A DNA stretch of 64,000 nt, taken from positions 3,171,501 to 3,235,500 of the forward strand of contig NZ_CP060635.1 of NCBI RefSeq assembly GCF_014337215.1. Reading direction: 5' to 3'. A model generated the notes under the pieces. That model ran no database searches. It was given only the letters and a program-made list of their open reading frames with translations, and was not told the DNA's origin. This stretch comes from Wansuia hejianensis. Its GTDB lineage: Bacteria > Bacillota > Clostridia > Lachnospirales > Lachnospiraceae. Of the stretch, positions 1 through 8,586 are shown in pieces. The translations under genes and the position numbers were made by a program. The stretch's first letter is position 1. Each line of letters starts with the position of its first letter.

Positions 1-88
1 GGCGGCCGTATTCCTGGCCAGTGAGGCCGCGGAGCAGATTACAGGGGCAGTATTGACAGTCGACGGCGGATATATGCTGGCAAGATAG
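1..88 (+). CDS. SDR-family oxidoreductase, C-terminal end (partial)
   Basis: Only the last 28 residues are inside the window, in the frame that starts at base 2 and stops with TAG at 86-88. They read AAVFLASEAAEQITGAVL followed by TVDGGYMLAR. The FLAS...ITG...VDGG pattern is the usual C-terminal signature of classical short-chain dehydrogenases of the FabG/KduD kind. The stop lies 9 bases before the ABC ATPase start, so it is probably the upstream gene of the same sugar operon. The substrate cannot be inferred from this fragment. Confidence 0.8.
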   Translation, partial: AAVFLASEAAEQITGAVLTVDGGYMLAR

Positions 89-97
89 GAGGCGTTT

Positions 98-1597
98 ATG
101 AGCGATGCAGGATATCAGGTAGAGATGAGGAATATCTGCAAGCGTTTCGGCGGTGTCCAGGCTTTGGACCATGCCTGCCTGCAGGTGAGAAGAGGCGAAA
201 TTCATGCCCTGATGGGTGAGAACGGAGCCGGAAAATCCACACTGATGAAAATATTGGTCGGCTCCCTGAGCAAAGATGAGGGAGAGATTTTAATCGACGG
301 AAAACCTGTTAATATCAGAAATCCGAGAGATGGGATGAATCTGGGGATTTCAATCATTTACCAGGAACTGATGCTGGTCAATGACCTGACGGTGGCAGAA
401 AATATTTTTATTGACAATCTGAACAGCGATGGAAAAGTTATTAAATGGAAAAAGCTCCGGCAAAGGGCGCAGCACTATTTGGACGAAACAGGATTTTCCA
501 ATATCCGCGCGACAGATGAAGTGGGTGATCTTTCGGTCGCCTATCAGCAGGTAGTGGAAATCTGCAAAGCGTTATCCAGAAATGCGTCGGTATTGATTCT
601 GGATGAGCCCACTTCTGTGCTGTCCAATAATGAAGTGGTTCAGTTGTTCCGGCTTCTGAAAAAGCTGAGGGAAGATGGAGTGGCGATCATCTACATCTCC
701 CACAGGCTGGAGGAGGTCATGGAACTATGCGACCGGGTCACGATCATGCGGGACGGCCATTATATCGATACGGTAGAAACCAGCTCGATCACAAAGAAAA
801 AACTAGTGAACATGATGGTCGGACGGGAGCTGCAGGAGCAATATCCGCCGAGAAACGCAAAAATCGGCGATGTGAATTTTTCAGTGGAAAATATCTGTGT
901 GGCAGGCAAGGTGAAAAATGTGTCCTTTGAAGTACATAAAGGCGAGGTGCTGGGCATTAACGGGCTCGTGGGCGCCGGAAGGACAGAGACCATCCGCGCG
1001 ATTTTCGGAGAAGACAAAAAAGACAGAGGGAAAATATTTCTGGACGGGAAGGAAATTAGAATCAGGAGCCCGAGAGATTCCATCCGGGAAGGGATAGGCC
1101 TGTTACCCGAGGACCGCAAAACACAGGGAGTCCTGCTGGAGCTTTCCATAAGGAACAATATTACACTGGGCTGCCTGAAGCAGTTCCGGAAGGCAATGGG
1201 ATATCTGTCTAAAAAAGAAGAGGTTAAATTCGTCAATGAAAAAGTAGAGCAGCTATCTATCAAAATTGGAAGTATGGAAGACGACACTTCCAGTCTGTCA
1301 GGAGGGAATCAGCAGAAGGTAGCAATTGCCAAGCTTTTGGCTTCTAACTGCAAGGTACTGATTCTGGATGAGCCGACCCGCGGTGTAGATGTTGGAGCAA
1401 AACGGGAAATCTATAAAATCATCAATGATTTCGCAGAAAAAGAATATTCGATTGTCATGATATCGTCAGAAATGCCGGAGATCATGGGCATGTGCGACCG
1501 GGTCATTGTCATGCGCGGCGGAGAAATCACCGGTGAACTGCGGAAAGAAGATTTAACGGAAAACAATCTGATCGCCCTGTCCATGGGCGTTAACTAA
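98..1597 (+). CDS. Sugar ABC importer ATPase (RbsA/MglA type, two NBDs)
   Basis: This is the ATP-hydrolysing subunit of a CUT2-type monosaccharide importer, 499 aa, the usual length for the family. It holds two nucleotide-binding domains. The first has Walker A GENGAGKST at residues 40-48 and Walker B VLILDEPTSV. The second ends with signature LSGGNQQKV and Walker B VLILDEPTRGVDVG. The second domain lacks a standard Walker A (it has INGLVGAGRTE), which is normal for RbsA proteins. The ATG at 98 follows GGAGGCG. The permease follows 31 bases downstream and the binding protein after that. The sugar is unknown; the neighbouring dehydrogenases and transketolase suggest a pentose, polyol or hexonate. 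Confidence 0.95.
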   Translation: MSDAGYQVEMRNICKRFGGVQALDHACLQVRRGEIHALMGENGAGKSTLMKILVGSLSKDEGEILIDGKPVNIRNPRDGMNLGISIIYQELMLVNDLTVAENIFIDNLNSDGKVIKWKKLRQRAQHYLDETGFSNIRATDEVGDLSVAYQQVVEICKALSRNASVLILDEPTSVLSNNEVVQLFRLLKKLREDGVAIIYISHRLEEVMELCDRVTIMRDGHYIDTVETSSITKKKLVNMMVGRELQEQYPPRNAKIGDVNFSVENICVAGKVKNVSFEVHKGEVLGINGLVGAGRTETIRAIFGEDKKDRGKIFLDGKEIRIRSPRDSIREGIGLLPEDRKTQGVLLELSIRNNITLGCLKQFRKAMGYLSKKEEVKFVNEKVEQLSIKIGSMEDDTSSLSGGNQQKVAIAKLLASNCKVLILDEPTRGVDVGAKREIYKIINDFAEKEYSIVMISSEMPEIMGMCDRVIVMRGGEITGELRKEDLTENNLIALSMGVN

Positions 1598-1628
1598 AGG
1601 TCAAAAATACAATTGCGGAGGCTATAAG

Positions 1629-2624
1629 ATGAGCGAGGCAAAAGCGTTAAAGAAATTTAACTATAAGAAATTTTTTAAGGAAAATAATACCCTTATTATT
1701 TTTATACTGTTAATCATTGTTTCAGCATGCCTGTCTTCGAATTTTCTGACTTACAGGAACATAACGAACGTATTGAGGCAGCAGGTCCCGTATGTATTGC
1801 TGGGAATCGGCAGCATGCTGGTAATTATGACAGGAGGAATTGATCTGTCCTGCGGTGCGATATTGGGCGTGGGCAGCGTGGTGATTGCATTGTTTCTGGA
1901 AAGAGGCAATGTGGTGACAGTTCCGGGGCTCATGGGCTGCGTAGTCCTGACAGCGCTCATCGGTGCGTTAGTCGGGCTGGCGAATGGAGTGCTGGTGGCC
2001 TATTGCAAAATGGCGGCTTTCATAGCGACGCTGGCGGTTATGACAATCGCACAGGGTATCGCGTACATACTGACGAGCGGCCAGCCCATACGTCTGCCGG
2101 ATACAGCGGCGACAAAAGCGTTGGTGGCATTTGCAGAGGTCAGAGATCCTCTGATCGGTATGCCGGTTGCGGTATATGTCGCGCTGGCGTTTGTAATTCT
2201 GTTCATCTTCCTGGTGAAATATACCACCTATGGACGGCTTACCATTGCTTCCGGAAGCAATGAAACGGCGGTACGGCTGTCCGGTATCAATGTTAATGTG
2301 TACAAGGCGGCCGCGTACACAGTCTGCGGCGTTCTGAGCGCGCTGGCTGGTATTTTCGTTACCTGCCGGGCGGCTATCGGCACGCCGGCTACGGTATCAG
2401 GCGGATATGAACTGGACGCGATTGCTGCAGTGGTAATTGGCGGCGCAAATCTCAATGGAGGCAAAGCCTCGGTTGTAAATACAGTCATCGGTGTCCTGAT
2501 TATGGCGTTAATAGGAAATATTATGAATCTTCTGAGCATTGCCGCATACCCTCAGAAAGTTGTAAAAGGTGTTATTATTATTGCCTCCGTCCTTCTGCAA
2601 AGCCTGGGACGTAAAAAGCAGTAA
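1629..2624 (+). CDS. Sugar ABC importer permease (RbsC type)
   Basis: This membrane subunit of the CUT2 importer (331 aa) would form the homodimeric channel paired with the upstream ATPase. The first hydrophobic segment is at about residues 22-36. The family signature GGIDLS is at 69-74, and the conserved cytoplasmic loop with GSNETAVRLSGINV is near residue 210. A Gly-rich segment with AVVIGGANLNGG follows. The start at 1629 is preceded by GGAGGC at a normal distance. Gene order ATPase-permease-binding protein is that of many Lachnospiraceae importers. Confidence 0.94.
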   Translation: MSEAKALKKFNYKKFFKENNTLIIFILLIIVSACLSSNFLTYRNITNVLRQQVPYVLLGIGSMLVIMTGGIDLSCGAILGVGSVVIALFLERGNVVTVPGLMGCVVLTALIGALVGLANGVLVAYCKMAAFIATLAVMTIAQGIAYILTSGQPIRLPDTAATKALVAFAEVRDPLIGMPVAVYVALAFVILFIFLVKYTTYGRLTIASGSNETAVRLSGINVNVYKAAAYTVCGVLSALAGIFVTCRAAIGTPATVSGGYELDAIAAVVIGGANLNGGKASVVNTVIGVLIMALIGNIMNLLSIAAYPQKVVKGVIIIASVLLQSLGRKKQ

Positions 2625-2656
2625 TTGTAAAATTAAACACACGAAAGGAGATTAAA

Positions 2657-4051
2657 ATGAAAAAAGAAAAGGTAAAGCGTTTGCTGGCGGTCCTGGTGTC
2701 AGCAGGAATGGTAGCAGGAATGATGGCAGGCTGCGGGACAGAAGCCACATCCACCTCAGGAAGCGGCGCTGCCGCAACACCGGAAGCTTCTTCTTCAGGC
2801 GCTTCCTCTGCGGCCTCCAGCACTTCATCTTCTTCTGCAGCTGCAGCTTCATCCACAGATGAGAGCTCCGGCAGCTCCGGTGTACATGAAATCTATACGG
2901 TATCAGAGAGGAATAATCTGAGCGGCGTTGTGAATCCGGATATGAAAAGCCGCGCGGATATTGACAAAGCTCTTCCGGAGGAACAAAAAGGCGGTCTGGT
3001 AATAGGCCTGTCCATGGGACAGATGGGCAGTTCCTTCTTTACCCAGATGCATGAAGCAGCGAAAGCGAAATGTGAAGAATACGGCTATGAACTGGTAATG
3101 TTTAATGCGGATGGTAACATTTCACAGCAGAGCGCCGATGTAGAGGCGATGATTACGAACGGAGTTGATGCGATCATTCTGAATCCGATGGACGTCATCG
3201 CCGCTGAAGCGGATGTGAAGAGAGCAGTTGAGGCAGGAATACCGGTGATCGGCTGCGGTGTGGATTTTGCAACAGATGTACCAGTGATCACCTCCGTGCT
3301 GGCCAATAATTTCTTCGGTGGCTGGGAATCCGGCGTATATGTGGGTGATTTCTTTGAGGGCCAGCATATTAAAGCAGGCATGATCCTTGGCGTCATGGGC
3401 CATACCATTGATGAAAGCCGCATGACCGGAATGATGGCAGGTATTGTATATGAACGTGCGGCGCAGCAGGGCAACGCCTTTGCGAGCGAAGAAGATGCTT
3501 ATATGGAAGCCTATAATATGTTTAATGAGCTGAGAGACAACGGAAAACTGTCCAGCGAGAAATGGGATTTTGAAGTTGTTGCGGTAAACGGAGACGGCGC
3601 ATGGACGAATGAAGGAGGCCTGGCGGCAACCGAGGATATCATCGCAGGCAATCCGGACATTAATCTGATCATGACCGGCTCTGATCCTATGGGGGCAGGC
3701 GCGATCAAAGCGATTAAGGATTCAGGCCTGACGCCGGGCAAGGATATTTATGTTGCATGCTGCGCGGACGGCGGCCAGGAAATGTTCCCATATCTGGAGA
3801 ACGGCGAAATGCTCTGTACCGGCTATAACAGCCCGGATCTGACAGCGACGGCGGGCATCGACCTGATTCACATGATTTTTGAAGAGGGCTACGACGCCAG
3901 CAATCTTCCGGCGGCGGAAGATCTGCCCACAGGCGTAATTACCCAGGATAATTGGAAGGATTACTATGATCCTGATCTCCAGTATTGCAAGGTGCTTGAC
4001 TTTAAGTGGGAAACCATTGATGAGATCAGAGCAGAGGCCGGCCTGGACTAA
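2657..4051 (+). CDS. Sugar ABC importer substrate-binding lipoprotein (RbsB type)
   Basis: This is the extracellular sugar-binding protein (464 aa). It starts with a lysine-rich hydrophobic signal and a lipobox ending at Cys26 (MMAGC). A Ser/Ala/Thr-rich linker to about residue 75 tethers it to the membrane. The periplasmic-binding fold begins near KGGLVIGLSMGQMGSSFFTQ. The typical segment VDAIILNPMDV is near residue 175. It is about 100 residues longer than plain RbsB because of the linker and an insertion around ASEEDAYMEAYNMFN. AAGGAG precedes the ATG. A stem-loop follows the stop. Confidence 0.93.
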   Translation: MKKEKVKRLLAVLVSAGMVAGMMAGCGTEATSTSGSGAAATPEASSSGASSAASSTSSSSAAAASSTDESSGSSGVHEIYTVSERNNLSGVVNPDMKSRADIDKALPEEQKGGLVIGLSMGQMGSSFFTQMHEAAKAKCEEYGYELVMFNADGNISQQSADVEAMITNGVDAIILNPMDVIAAEADVKRAVEAGIPVIGCGVDFATDVPVITSVLANNFFGGWESGVYVGDFFEGQHIKAGMILGVMGHTIDESRMTGMMAGIVYERAAQQGNAFASEEDAYMEAYNMFNELRDNGKLSSEKWDFEVVAVNGDGAWTNEGGLAATEDIIAGNPDINLIMTGSDPMGAGAIKAIKDSGLTPGKDIYVACCADGGQEMFPYLENGEMLCTGYNSPDLTATAGIDLIHMIFEEGYDASNLPAAEDLPTGVITQDNWKDYYDPDLQYCKVLDFKWETIDEIRAEAGLD

Positions 4052-4081
4052 AAAAGTAGAAGAATCAGAAAACCGGAGGCA

Positions 4082-4102
4082 GCCGGCGGAGATACCGCCG
4101 GC
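4082..4102 (+). other. Intercistronic stem-loop
   Basis: GCCGGCGG (4082-4089), loop AGATA, CCGCCGGC (4095-4102) form a perfect 8-bp GC stem between the binding protein and the alcohol dehydrogenase. No T-run follows, so it is more likely an mRNA-stabilising or processing hairpin than a full terminator. Such hairpins often keep binding-protein transcripts more abundant than distal ones. Confidence 0.55.
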
Positions 4103-4131
4103 GTTCTCTGGCTGGAAAGCTAGGTAGTTCA

Positions 4132-5142
4132 ATGAATAAAATGAAATCGGTTTATTTTGCAGAGAAAGACAGGATCGAGCTGAGAGATGTGGAAATCCCC
4201 CCGGTACTGCCGGGGATGGTGAAGATTAAAACAGCTTATGCGGCGCTGTGTGCGACGGATGTGCATATGGTGACGATGGGCGTACTGGGCGCACAGCCGG
4301 GAATTCCCCTGGGTCACGAAGCATCTGGCGTGATTGTAGAGTTAGGACAGGGTACGGAGGGGTATGGATTTCATTTAGGTGACAAGGTAGCGGTGGCACC
4401 CATAGCGGTCTGCGGAAAATGCCCGATGTGTAAGAAAGGGCTGCCTCAGTATTGCCTGCACGCGCAACCGGTCGCTGCTTTCAGTGAATATATAGTTACA
4501 GACATCAGTGCGGTATATAAAATCCCGGCGGATGCAGATTTGAAAAAATATTCTTTGGTAGAACCGGCTGTATGCACCATTCGGGCCATGGATCTGGCAG
4601 GCATCAAACATGGCCAGACAGTAGCAGTGTCGGGAATCGGCGGAATCGGTTCTATTTTGTTGAACATGGTGCTTCTGGCAGGAGGGGCTAAGGTTACCGC
4701 CATTGACCCTGTGCGTGAGAAGAGAGAGCTGGCGCTGTCCATGGGGGCGGAATATGCGCTGGATCCGCTGTCGGACGATCTGGAAGCTCGCAGCGGAGAA
4801 ATTACCGGTGGCTGTGGTTTTGATCACGTGTTTGAGGTATCGGGCTCCCCAAAGGCGGCAGACGTATGCCTTGATATGGTGGCGCATTGCGGAAAGGTGA
4901 CATATTTCGCGGTATTTCCGCCTGAATACGAAATGCCGCTGAATCTGTATAAATTATATATGAAGGAAGCCAGCATCCAGACTGTATTTACCAGTCATTA
5001 TCTGTTTCCAAGGGCAGTAAACCTGATGCCCCGCGTGCAGACGGATAAGATCATAGGCAAGATATTGCCCCTGTCCCAGGCGCTGGAAGCGTTTGAATTG
5101 TTTAAAGAGTCAAAATATCCAAAAATTTTACTTGAATGTTAA
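4132..5142 (+). CDS. Zinc-dependent alcohol/polyol dehydrogenase (MDR family)
   Basis: This cytoplasmic NAD(P)-linked oxidoreductase (336 aa) oxidises a sugar alcohol or related secondary alcohol. Catalytic zinc ligands are visible: Cys40 in LCATD and the GHEASG motif. The structural zinc site is CGKCPMCKKGLPQYC. The Rossmann signature is SGIGGIGS. It resembles sorbitol/threonine dehydrogenase relatives, but the exact substrate is not readable. The ATG at 4132 has a weak AGGTAG site; an in-frame ATG at 4141 is possible. It lies between the importer and the transketolase genes, so it probably performs an early oxidation step. Confidence 0.9.
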   Translation: MNKMKSVYFAEKDRIELRDVEIPPVLPGMVKIKTAYAALCATDVHMVTMGVLGAQPGIPLGHEASGVIVELGQGTEGYGFHLGDKVAVAPIAVCGKCPMCKKGLPQYCLHAQPVAAFSEYIVTDISAVYKIPADADLKKYSLVEPAVCTIRAMDLAGIKHGQTVAVSGIGGIGSILLNMVLLAGGAKVTAIDPVREKRELALSMGAEYALDPLSDDLEARSGEITGGCGFDHVFEVSGSPKAADVCLDMVAHCGKVTYFAVFPPEYEMPLNLYKLYMKEASIQTVFTSHYLFPRAVNLMPRVQTDKIIGKILPLSQALEAFELFKESKYPKILLEC

Positions 5143-5170
5143 GACGGCAAAATCCAGAAGGGAGGAAATT

Positions 5171-6028
5171 ATGGCCGATAAACAAACAGTAATGAAATTA
5201 AAAGAAAAAGCGTATCAGATGCGCAGAAATCTTCTGACGCTGTGCGGAACCTTTGAGGGCAGCGTACACATAGGCGGGGACCTGTCCATGACAGATATCA
5301 TGACGGCCCTGTACCATTATGGGTTAAATGTGGATCCGAAGGATATCCGTATGCCTGGACGGGACAGGTTTATTCTCAGTAAAGGGCACGGTGCCGTGGG
5401 CATGTATATCACTATGGCTTTACGGGGCTTTTTTGATTTTGACGAGATCGTGCGGACCTATGGAAAGCTGAACAGCGCTTATGGCATGCACCCCTGCAAG
5501 GTAAATCTTCCGGGAGTTGAAACCTCCTCTGGTTCCCTTGGGCACGGGCTGCCGATTGCGTGCGGCATGGCCTATTCGGCAAAGGTGAACCAGGAGAAGC
5601 ACCGGGTCGTTGTATTAGTGGGAGACGGAGAATCTCAGGAGGGAACCACCTGGGAAGCGGCGTTGAACGCTCATCAGTACAAGTTGGGAAATCTCGTGGT
5701 GTTCGTGGACCGGAATTGTCTGCAGCTGGATGATTTTACAGAAGAAATGATGCGGATGGAGCCTTATGCCGATAAATGGAAAGCCTTTGGCTGGAATGTG
5801 GCAGAGGTGGACGGCCATGACATGGAACAGCTTGTAGATGCCATTGACCAGCTTCCTCCGGCGGATTCGGAGGTTCCCACGGCTGTGATCTGCCATACCG
5901 TTAAAGGAAAGGGTGTTTCTTTTATGGAGAATAACCCGGACTGGCATGCGGGTTCCCTGGGTGAAGCAGACATGAAGAAAGCCCTGGCAGAAGTGCAGAA
6001 GGCCTGGGATCAGGAAAGGGGTGAGTGA
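5171..6028 (+). CDS. Transketolase, N-terminal (TPP-binding) subunit
   Basis: This is the first half of a split transketolase (285 aa), binding thiamine pyrophosphate. It shows SKGHGAVG, GSLGHGLPIA and the TPP motif GDGESQEG followed about 25 residues later by DRN. An ATG at 5171 follows GGAGGAAATT at ideal distance; the longer open frame back to 5093 would overlap the dehydrogenase and is rejected. The second half starts one base after its stop. Split transketolases are common in clostridial sugar operons and move two-carbon units between sugar phosphates, but the acceptors here are unknown. Confidence 0.93.
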   Translation: MADKQTVMKLKEKAYQMRRNLLTLCGTFEGSVHIGGDLSMTDIMTALYHYGLNVDPKDIRMPGRDRFILSKGHGAVGMYITMALRGFFDFDEIVRTYGKLNSAYGMHPCKVNLPGVETSSGSLGHGLPIACGMAYSAKVNQEKHRVVVLVGDGESQEGTTWEAALNAHQYKLGNLVVFVDRNCLQLDDFTEEMMRMEPYADKWKAFGWNVAEVDGHDMEQLVDAIDQLPPADSEVPTAVICHTVKGKGVSFMENNPDWHAGSLGEADMKKALAEVQKAWDQERGE

Positions 6029-6029
6029 T

Positions 6030-6986
6030 ATGGGAGTTACCTTTAACTTTGGCCAGTTCGCGGCATCGAGAACCATCTGCGGGGATACCCTGCAGGAAAT
6101 GGGAGAAAGAAATAAGAAAATCTATGTGCTGACGGCAGATCTGATGAGGACCTGCAGTGTGAAGGGCTGTAAAAAAGCATTCCCGGAGCGCTTCATCAAT
6201 GCCGGGATCGCGGAGCAGACCATGTTCGGAATGGCCGCGGGGCTTGCGCTGGAAGGGAATATCCCTTATGCTACTACTATGTCAACCTTCGCTTCCATGC
6301 GGGCCTGTGAACAGCTGCGGACAGATATCTGCTACCAGAACCTTCCGGTTCGGATTGTCGCGACCAACGGAGGACTGACGTCTACGGGCGGATCGACGCA
6401 TAACGCGATGGAAGACCTGGCGCTTGTGAGATCCATGGCGAATATGACGGTAATTGTGCCCGGCGATCCGGGGATTGTCAGGGATATCCTGCTGGCGACA
6501 GAGAATTATCCCGGCCCCGTCTATATCCGGCTGGCAAGAGGCAAGGGAGAGCCGGTGGTCTATCAGCCGGGCGAGGTGGACTATCAGGTAGGAAAAGCGA
6601 TAGAGACGAGAGCCGGCAAGGACATCACGATCATTGCCTGCGGGGTCATGGTGAGCCAGGCGGTAGATGCTGCCAATTCCCTGGAAAAAGAGGGAGTATC
6701 CGTCCGCGTTCTGGATATGCATACGCTGAAGCCGGTGGATGAGGATGCGATCGTGAAGGCCGCAAAAGAGACGGGCGGCATTATAACACTGGAGGATCAC
6801 TACACCATCGGAGGGCTGGGCAGCGCCGTGGCGGAAGTAATTGCGGACAAAAATTTAGACTGTAAATTTAAGCGCATGGGAATACCCCAGCTGTATCCCG
6901 GATTTGGCGACGGGCCGGAATTATATGACAAGTACGGGTTCGGACTGGAAGGGACGGTTGAGGCCTTGCGCACAATGCTGAAATAG
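6030..6986 (+). CDS. Transketolase, C-terminal (pyrimidine-binding) subunit
   Basis: This is the second half of the split transketolase (318 aa from ATG 6030), completing the active site with the upstream subunit. It carries the pyrimidine-binding region RFINAGIAEQTMFGMAAG with the conserved Glu. The C-terminal regulatory domain contains VRVLDMHTLKPVDEDAIV. ATG 6030 has AAGGGGTG just upstream; an in-frame GTG at 6021 would overlap the previous gene by 8 bases and is the alternative. The gap to the aldehyde dehydrogenase is 11 bases, so all are one transcript. Confidence 0.92.
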   Translation: MGVTFNFGQFAASRTICGDTLQEMGERNKKIYVLTADLMRTCSVKGCKKAFPERFINAGIAEQTMFGMAAGLALEGNIPYATTMSTFASMRACEQLRTDICYQNLPVRIVATNGGLTSTGGSTHNAMEDLALVRSMANMTVIVPGDPGIVRDILLATENYPGPVYIRLARGKGEPVVYQPGEVDYQVGKAIETRAGKDITIIACGVMVSQAVDAANSLEKEGVSVRVLDMHTLKPVDEDAIVKAAKETGGIITLEDHYTIGGLGSAVAEVIADKNLDCKFKRMGIPQLYPGFGDGPELYDKYGFGLEGTVEALRTMLK

Positions 6987-6997
6987 GGGGAAAAGCG

Positions 6998-8419
6998 ATG
7001 CGAATATATGACCTTTTTGTCAACGGCAGATGGATACAGCCGGAAACTGCAGCCTGGATCGAAAACGTGAATCCGGCCACCGGAGAGGTTTTCTGCCGAG
7101 TGCCGCAGGCCGGGCCGAAGGAAGTAGAGGATGCGCTGGCCGGAGCCTACGAAGCCAGAAAAAGCTGGGGGAAAACGCTGGCGAAGGAGAGAGAAAAAAT
7201 CCTGCTACGGGCGGCGGATTACATGGAAGCCAACGCGGAAAAATTTCTTCCGGATCTGATCGACGAGAGTGGTTCCTCGTATGTCAAGATGTCCGCGGAA
7301 ATCGGGAGCTGCGTGGATCTGCTGCGGACGGCGGCGGGCGAGTGCAGCCGGATTGGCGGGGGCGTCATACAGGGAGAGTATCATAACCATCTGTCCTATT
7401 ACGTGAGGAATCCCCTGGGGGTGGTTGTGGGGATCGCCCCATTTAACTATCCGTTGTTTCTGGCGATTGACAAGGTTGCCTTCGCGCTGGCGATGGGGAA
7501 CACATTTATCTTAAAGCCCGCGTCCTATACGCCTCTGTCGGGTCTGGTCATTGCAGAGTGTTTTGAACATGCGGGGCTGCCCCATGGAGTGCTGAGCGTG
7601 CTGCCGGGATCGGGAAAGACGGTGGGAGATGCCCTGGCTATGGACCCGAGAGTCCGGATGGTCGCTCTGACCGGCTCCAGCGAGGTAGGGAGAAAGCTGG
7701 CCCAGCAGGCGGCCGGCAAGCTGAAACGGTATTCCCTGGAGCTGGGCGGAAAAAATCCCATGTTGATTTTAAAGGATTTTGATGTGGACAAGGCAGCAGA
7801 GCTGGCGTCCTTCGGCGGATACTTCCACCAGGGACAGATCTGTATGGCTACCAGCAGGATAGTGGTTGAGGCGCCTGTGTATGAAGATTTTTGCCAGGCG
7901 CTGGCTGAAAAAGCGGCTAAAGTTCCGGTGGGAGATCCTCACAGCCCGGATACGATTGTCGGGCCGCTGATTCATGAAAAACAGTGTATGGTGCTGGATG
8001 AGCTGGTCAGTGACGCCGTTGGCAAGGGAGCGAAGCTGCTTGCCGGAGGGAAGCATGAAGGAGCCTTTTATGAGCCGACCCTGCTCGCAGATGTCACTCC
8101 TGATATGAAGGTATTTTATGAGGAGTGCTTCGGCCCGGTTATCAGCGTCGTTCGCGCGGAGGATGCCCGGCAGGGCCTGGCGTTGTGCAATGATAATGAA
8201 TATGGACTTTCCAGCTCCATTCTGACTAACGATATTTCGTTGGCCCTGGAGCTGGCAGATGAAATGGAAGCCGGGATGGTACATATCAATGAATCTACGG
8301 TCGTAGGTTCCACCCGGGCGCCCTTCGGCGGGGTGAAAATGAGCGGCGTTGGAAGAGAAAACAGTTCCTTTTCGGCGGAAGAATATACAGAAGTGAAGTG
8401 GATCACTGTCCAGCATTAA
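6998..8419 (+). CDS. NAD(P)-dependent aldehyde dehydrogenase
   Basis: This ALDH-superfamily enzyme (473 aa, normal length) oxidises an aldehyde to the acid. The general base Glu is in YSLELGGKNP and the catalytic Cys in HQGQICMATSR. The cofactor-binding TGSSEVG loop is present. It begins with the usual LFVNGRWI after GGGGGAAAAGCG. It is the last gene of the operon, directly before a strong terminator. It may oxidise the aldehyde made by the alcohol dehydrogenase at 4132 or a glycolaldehyde-type by-product of the transketolase step; this is inference. Confidence 0.93.
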   Translation: MRIYDLFVNGRWIQPETAAWIENVNPATGEVFCRVPQAGPKEVEDALAGAYEARKSWGKTLAKEREKILLRAADYMEANAEKFLPDLIDESGSSYVKMSAEIGSCVDLLRTAAGECSRIGGGVIQGEYHNHLSYYVRNPLGVVVGIAPFNYPLFLAIDKVAFALAMGNTFILKPASYTPLSGLVIAECFEHAGLPHGVLSVLPGSGKTVGDALAMDPRVRMVALTGSSEVGRKLAQQAAGKLKRYSLELGGKNPMLILKDFDVDKAAELASFGGYFHQGQICMATSRIVVEAPVYEDFCQALAEKAAKVPVGDPHSPDTIVGPLIHEKQCMVLDELVSDAVGKGAKLLAGGKHEGAFYEPTLLADVTPDMKVFYEECFGPVISVVRAEDARQGLALCNDNEYGLSSSILTNDISLALELADEMEAGMVHINESTVVGSTRAPFGGVKMSGVGRENSSFSAEEYTEVKWITVQH

Positions 8420-8422
8420 AGT

Positions 8423-8451
8423 AAAAAGGCGTTGCAGCACAACGCCTTTTT
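8423..8451 (+). terminator. Rho-independent terminator of the first operon
   Basis: GGCGTTG (8428-8434), loop CAGCA, CAACGCC (8440-8446) are flanked by A5 and T5, giving a 12-bp stem with a T tail. It starts three bases after the aldehyde dehydrogenase stop and ends the operon. Confidence 0.93.
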
Positions 8452-8586
8452 ATTATATAAGAAAATGTTACGGGTGGGCTTTATTCATTTTCGGAATCTT
8501 TGCTGGGCGCAAAGTGAATTGTAGGTAAAAAAAATATGGTTTAAAGTTAAAGGCAAGAGGAAAAGAACGAGAAAGGAGATATAAAA
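8452..8586. other. Leader region before pair A
   Basis: This 135-base AT-rich stretch must contain the promoter of pair A, because a terminator closes the operon upstream. I could not pick a convincing -35/-10 pair. GAAAGGAG at 8573-8580 is the ribosome-binding site for the gene at 8587. Confidence 0.4.

Noticed and set aside
2578..2856. Long minus-strand frames opposite lipoprotein linkers (also near 30835 and 52106)
   Set aside because: They are shadows of Ser/Ala-rich coding sequence and lack start signals.
8452..8586. Riboswitch in the leader of pair A
   Set aside because: The leader is short and AT-rich, and no conserved aptamer-like helices were visible.
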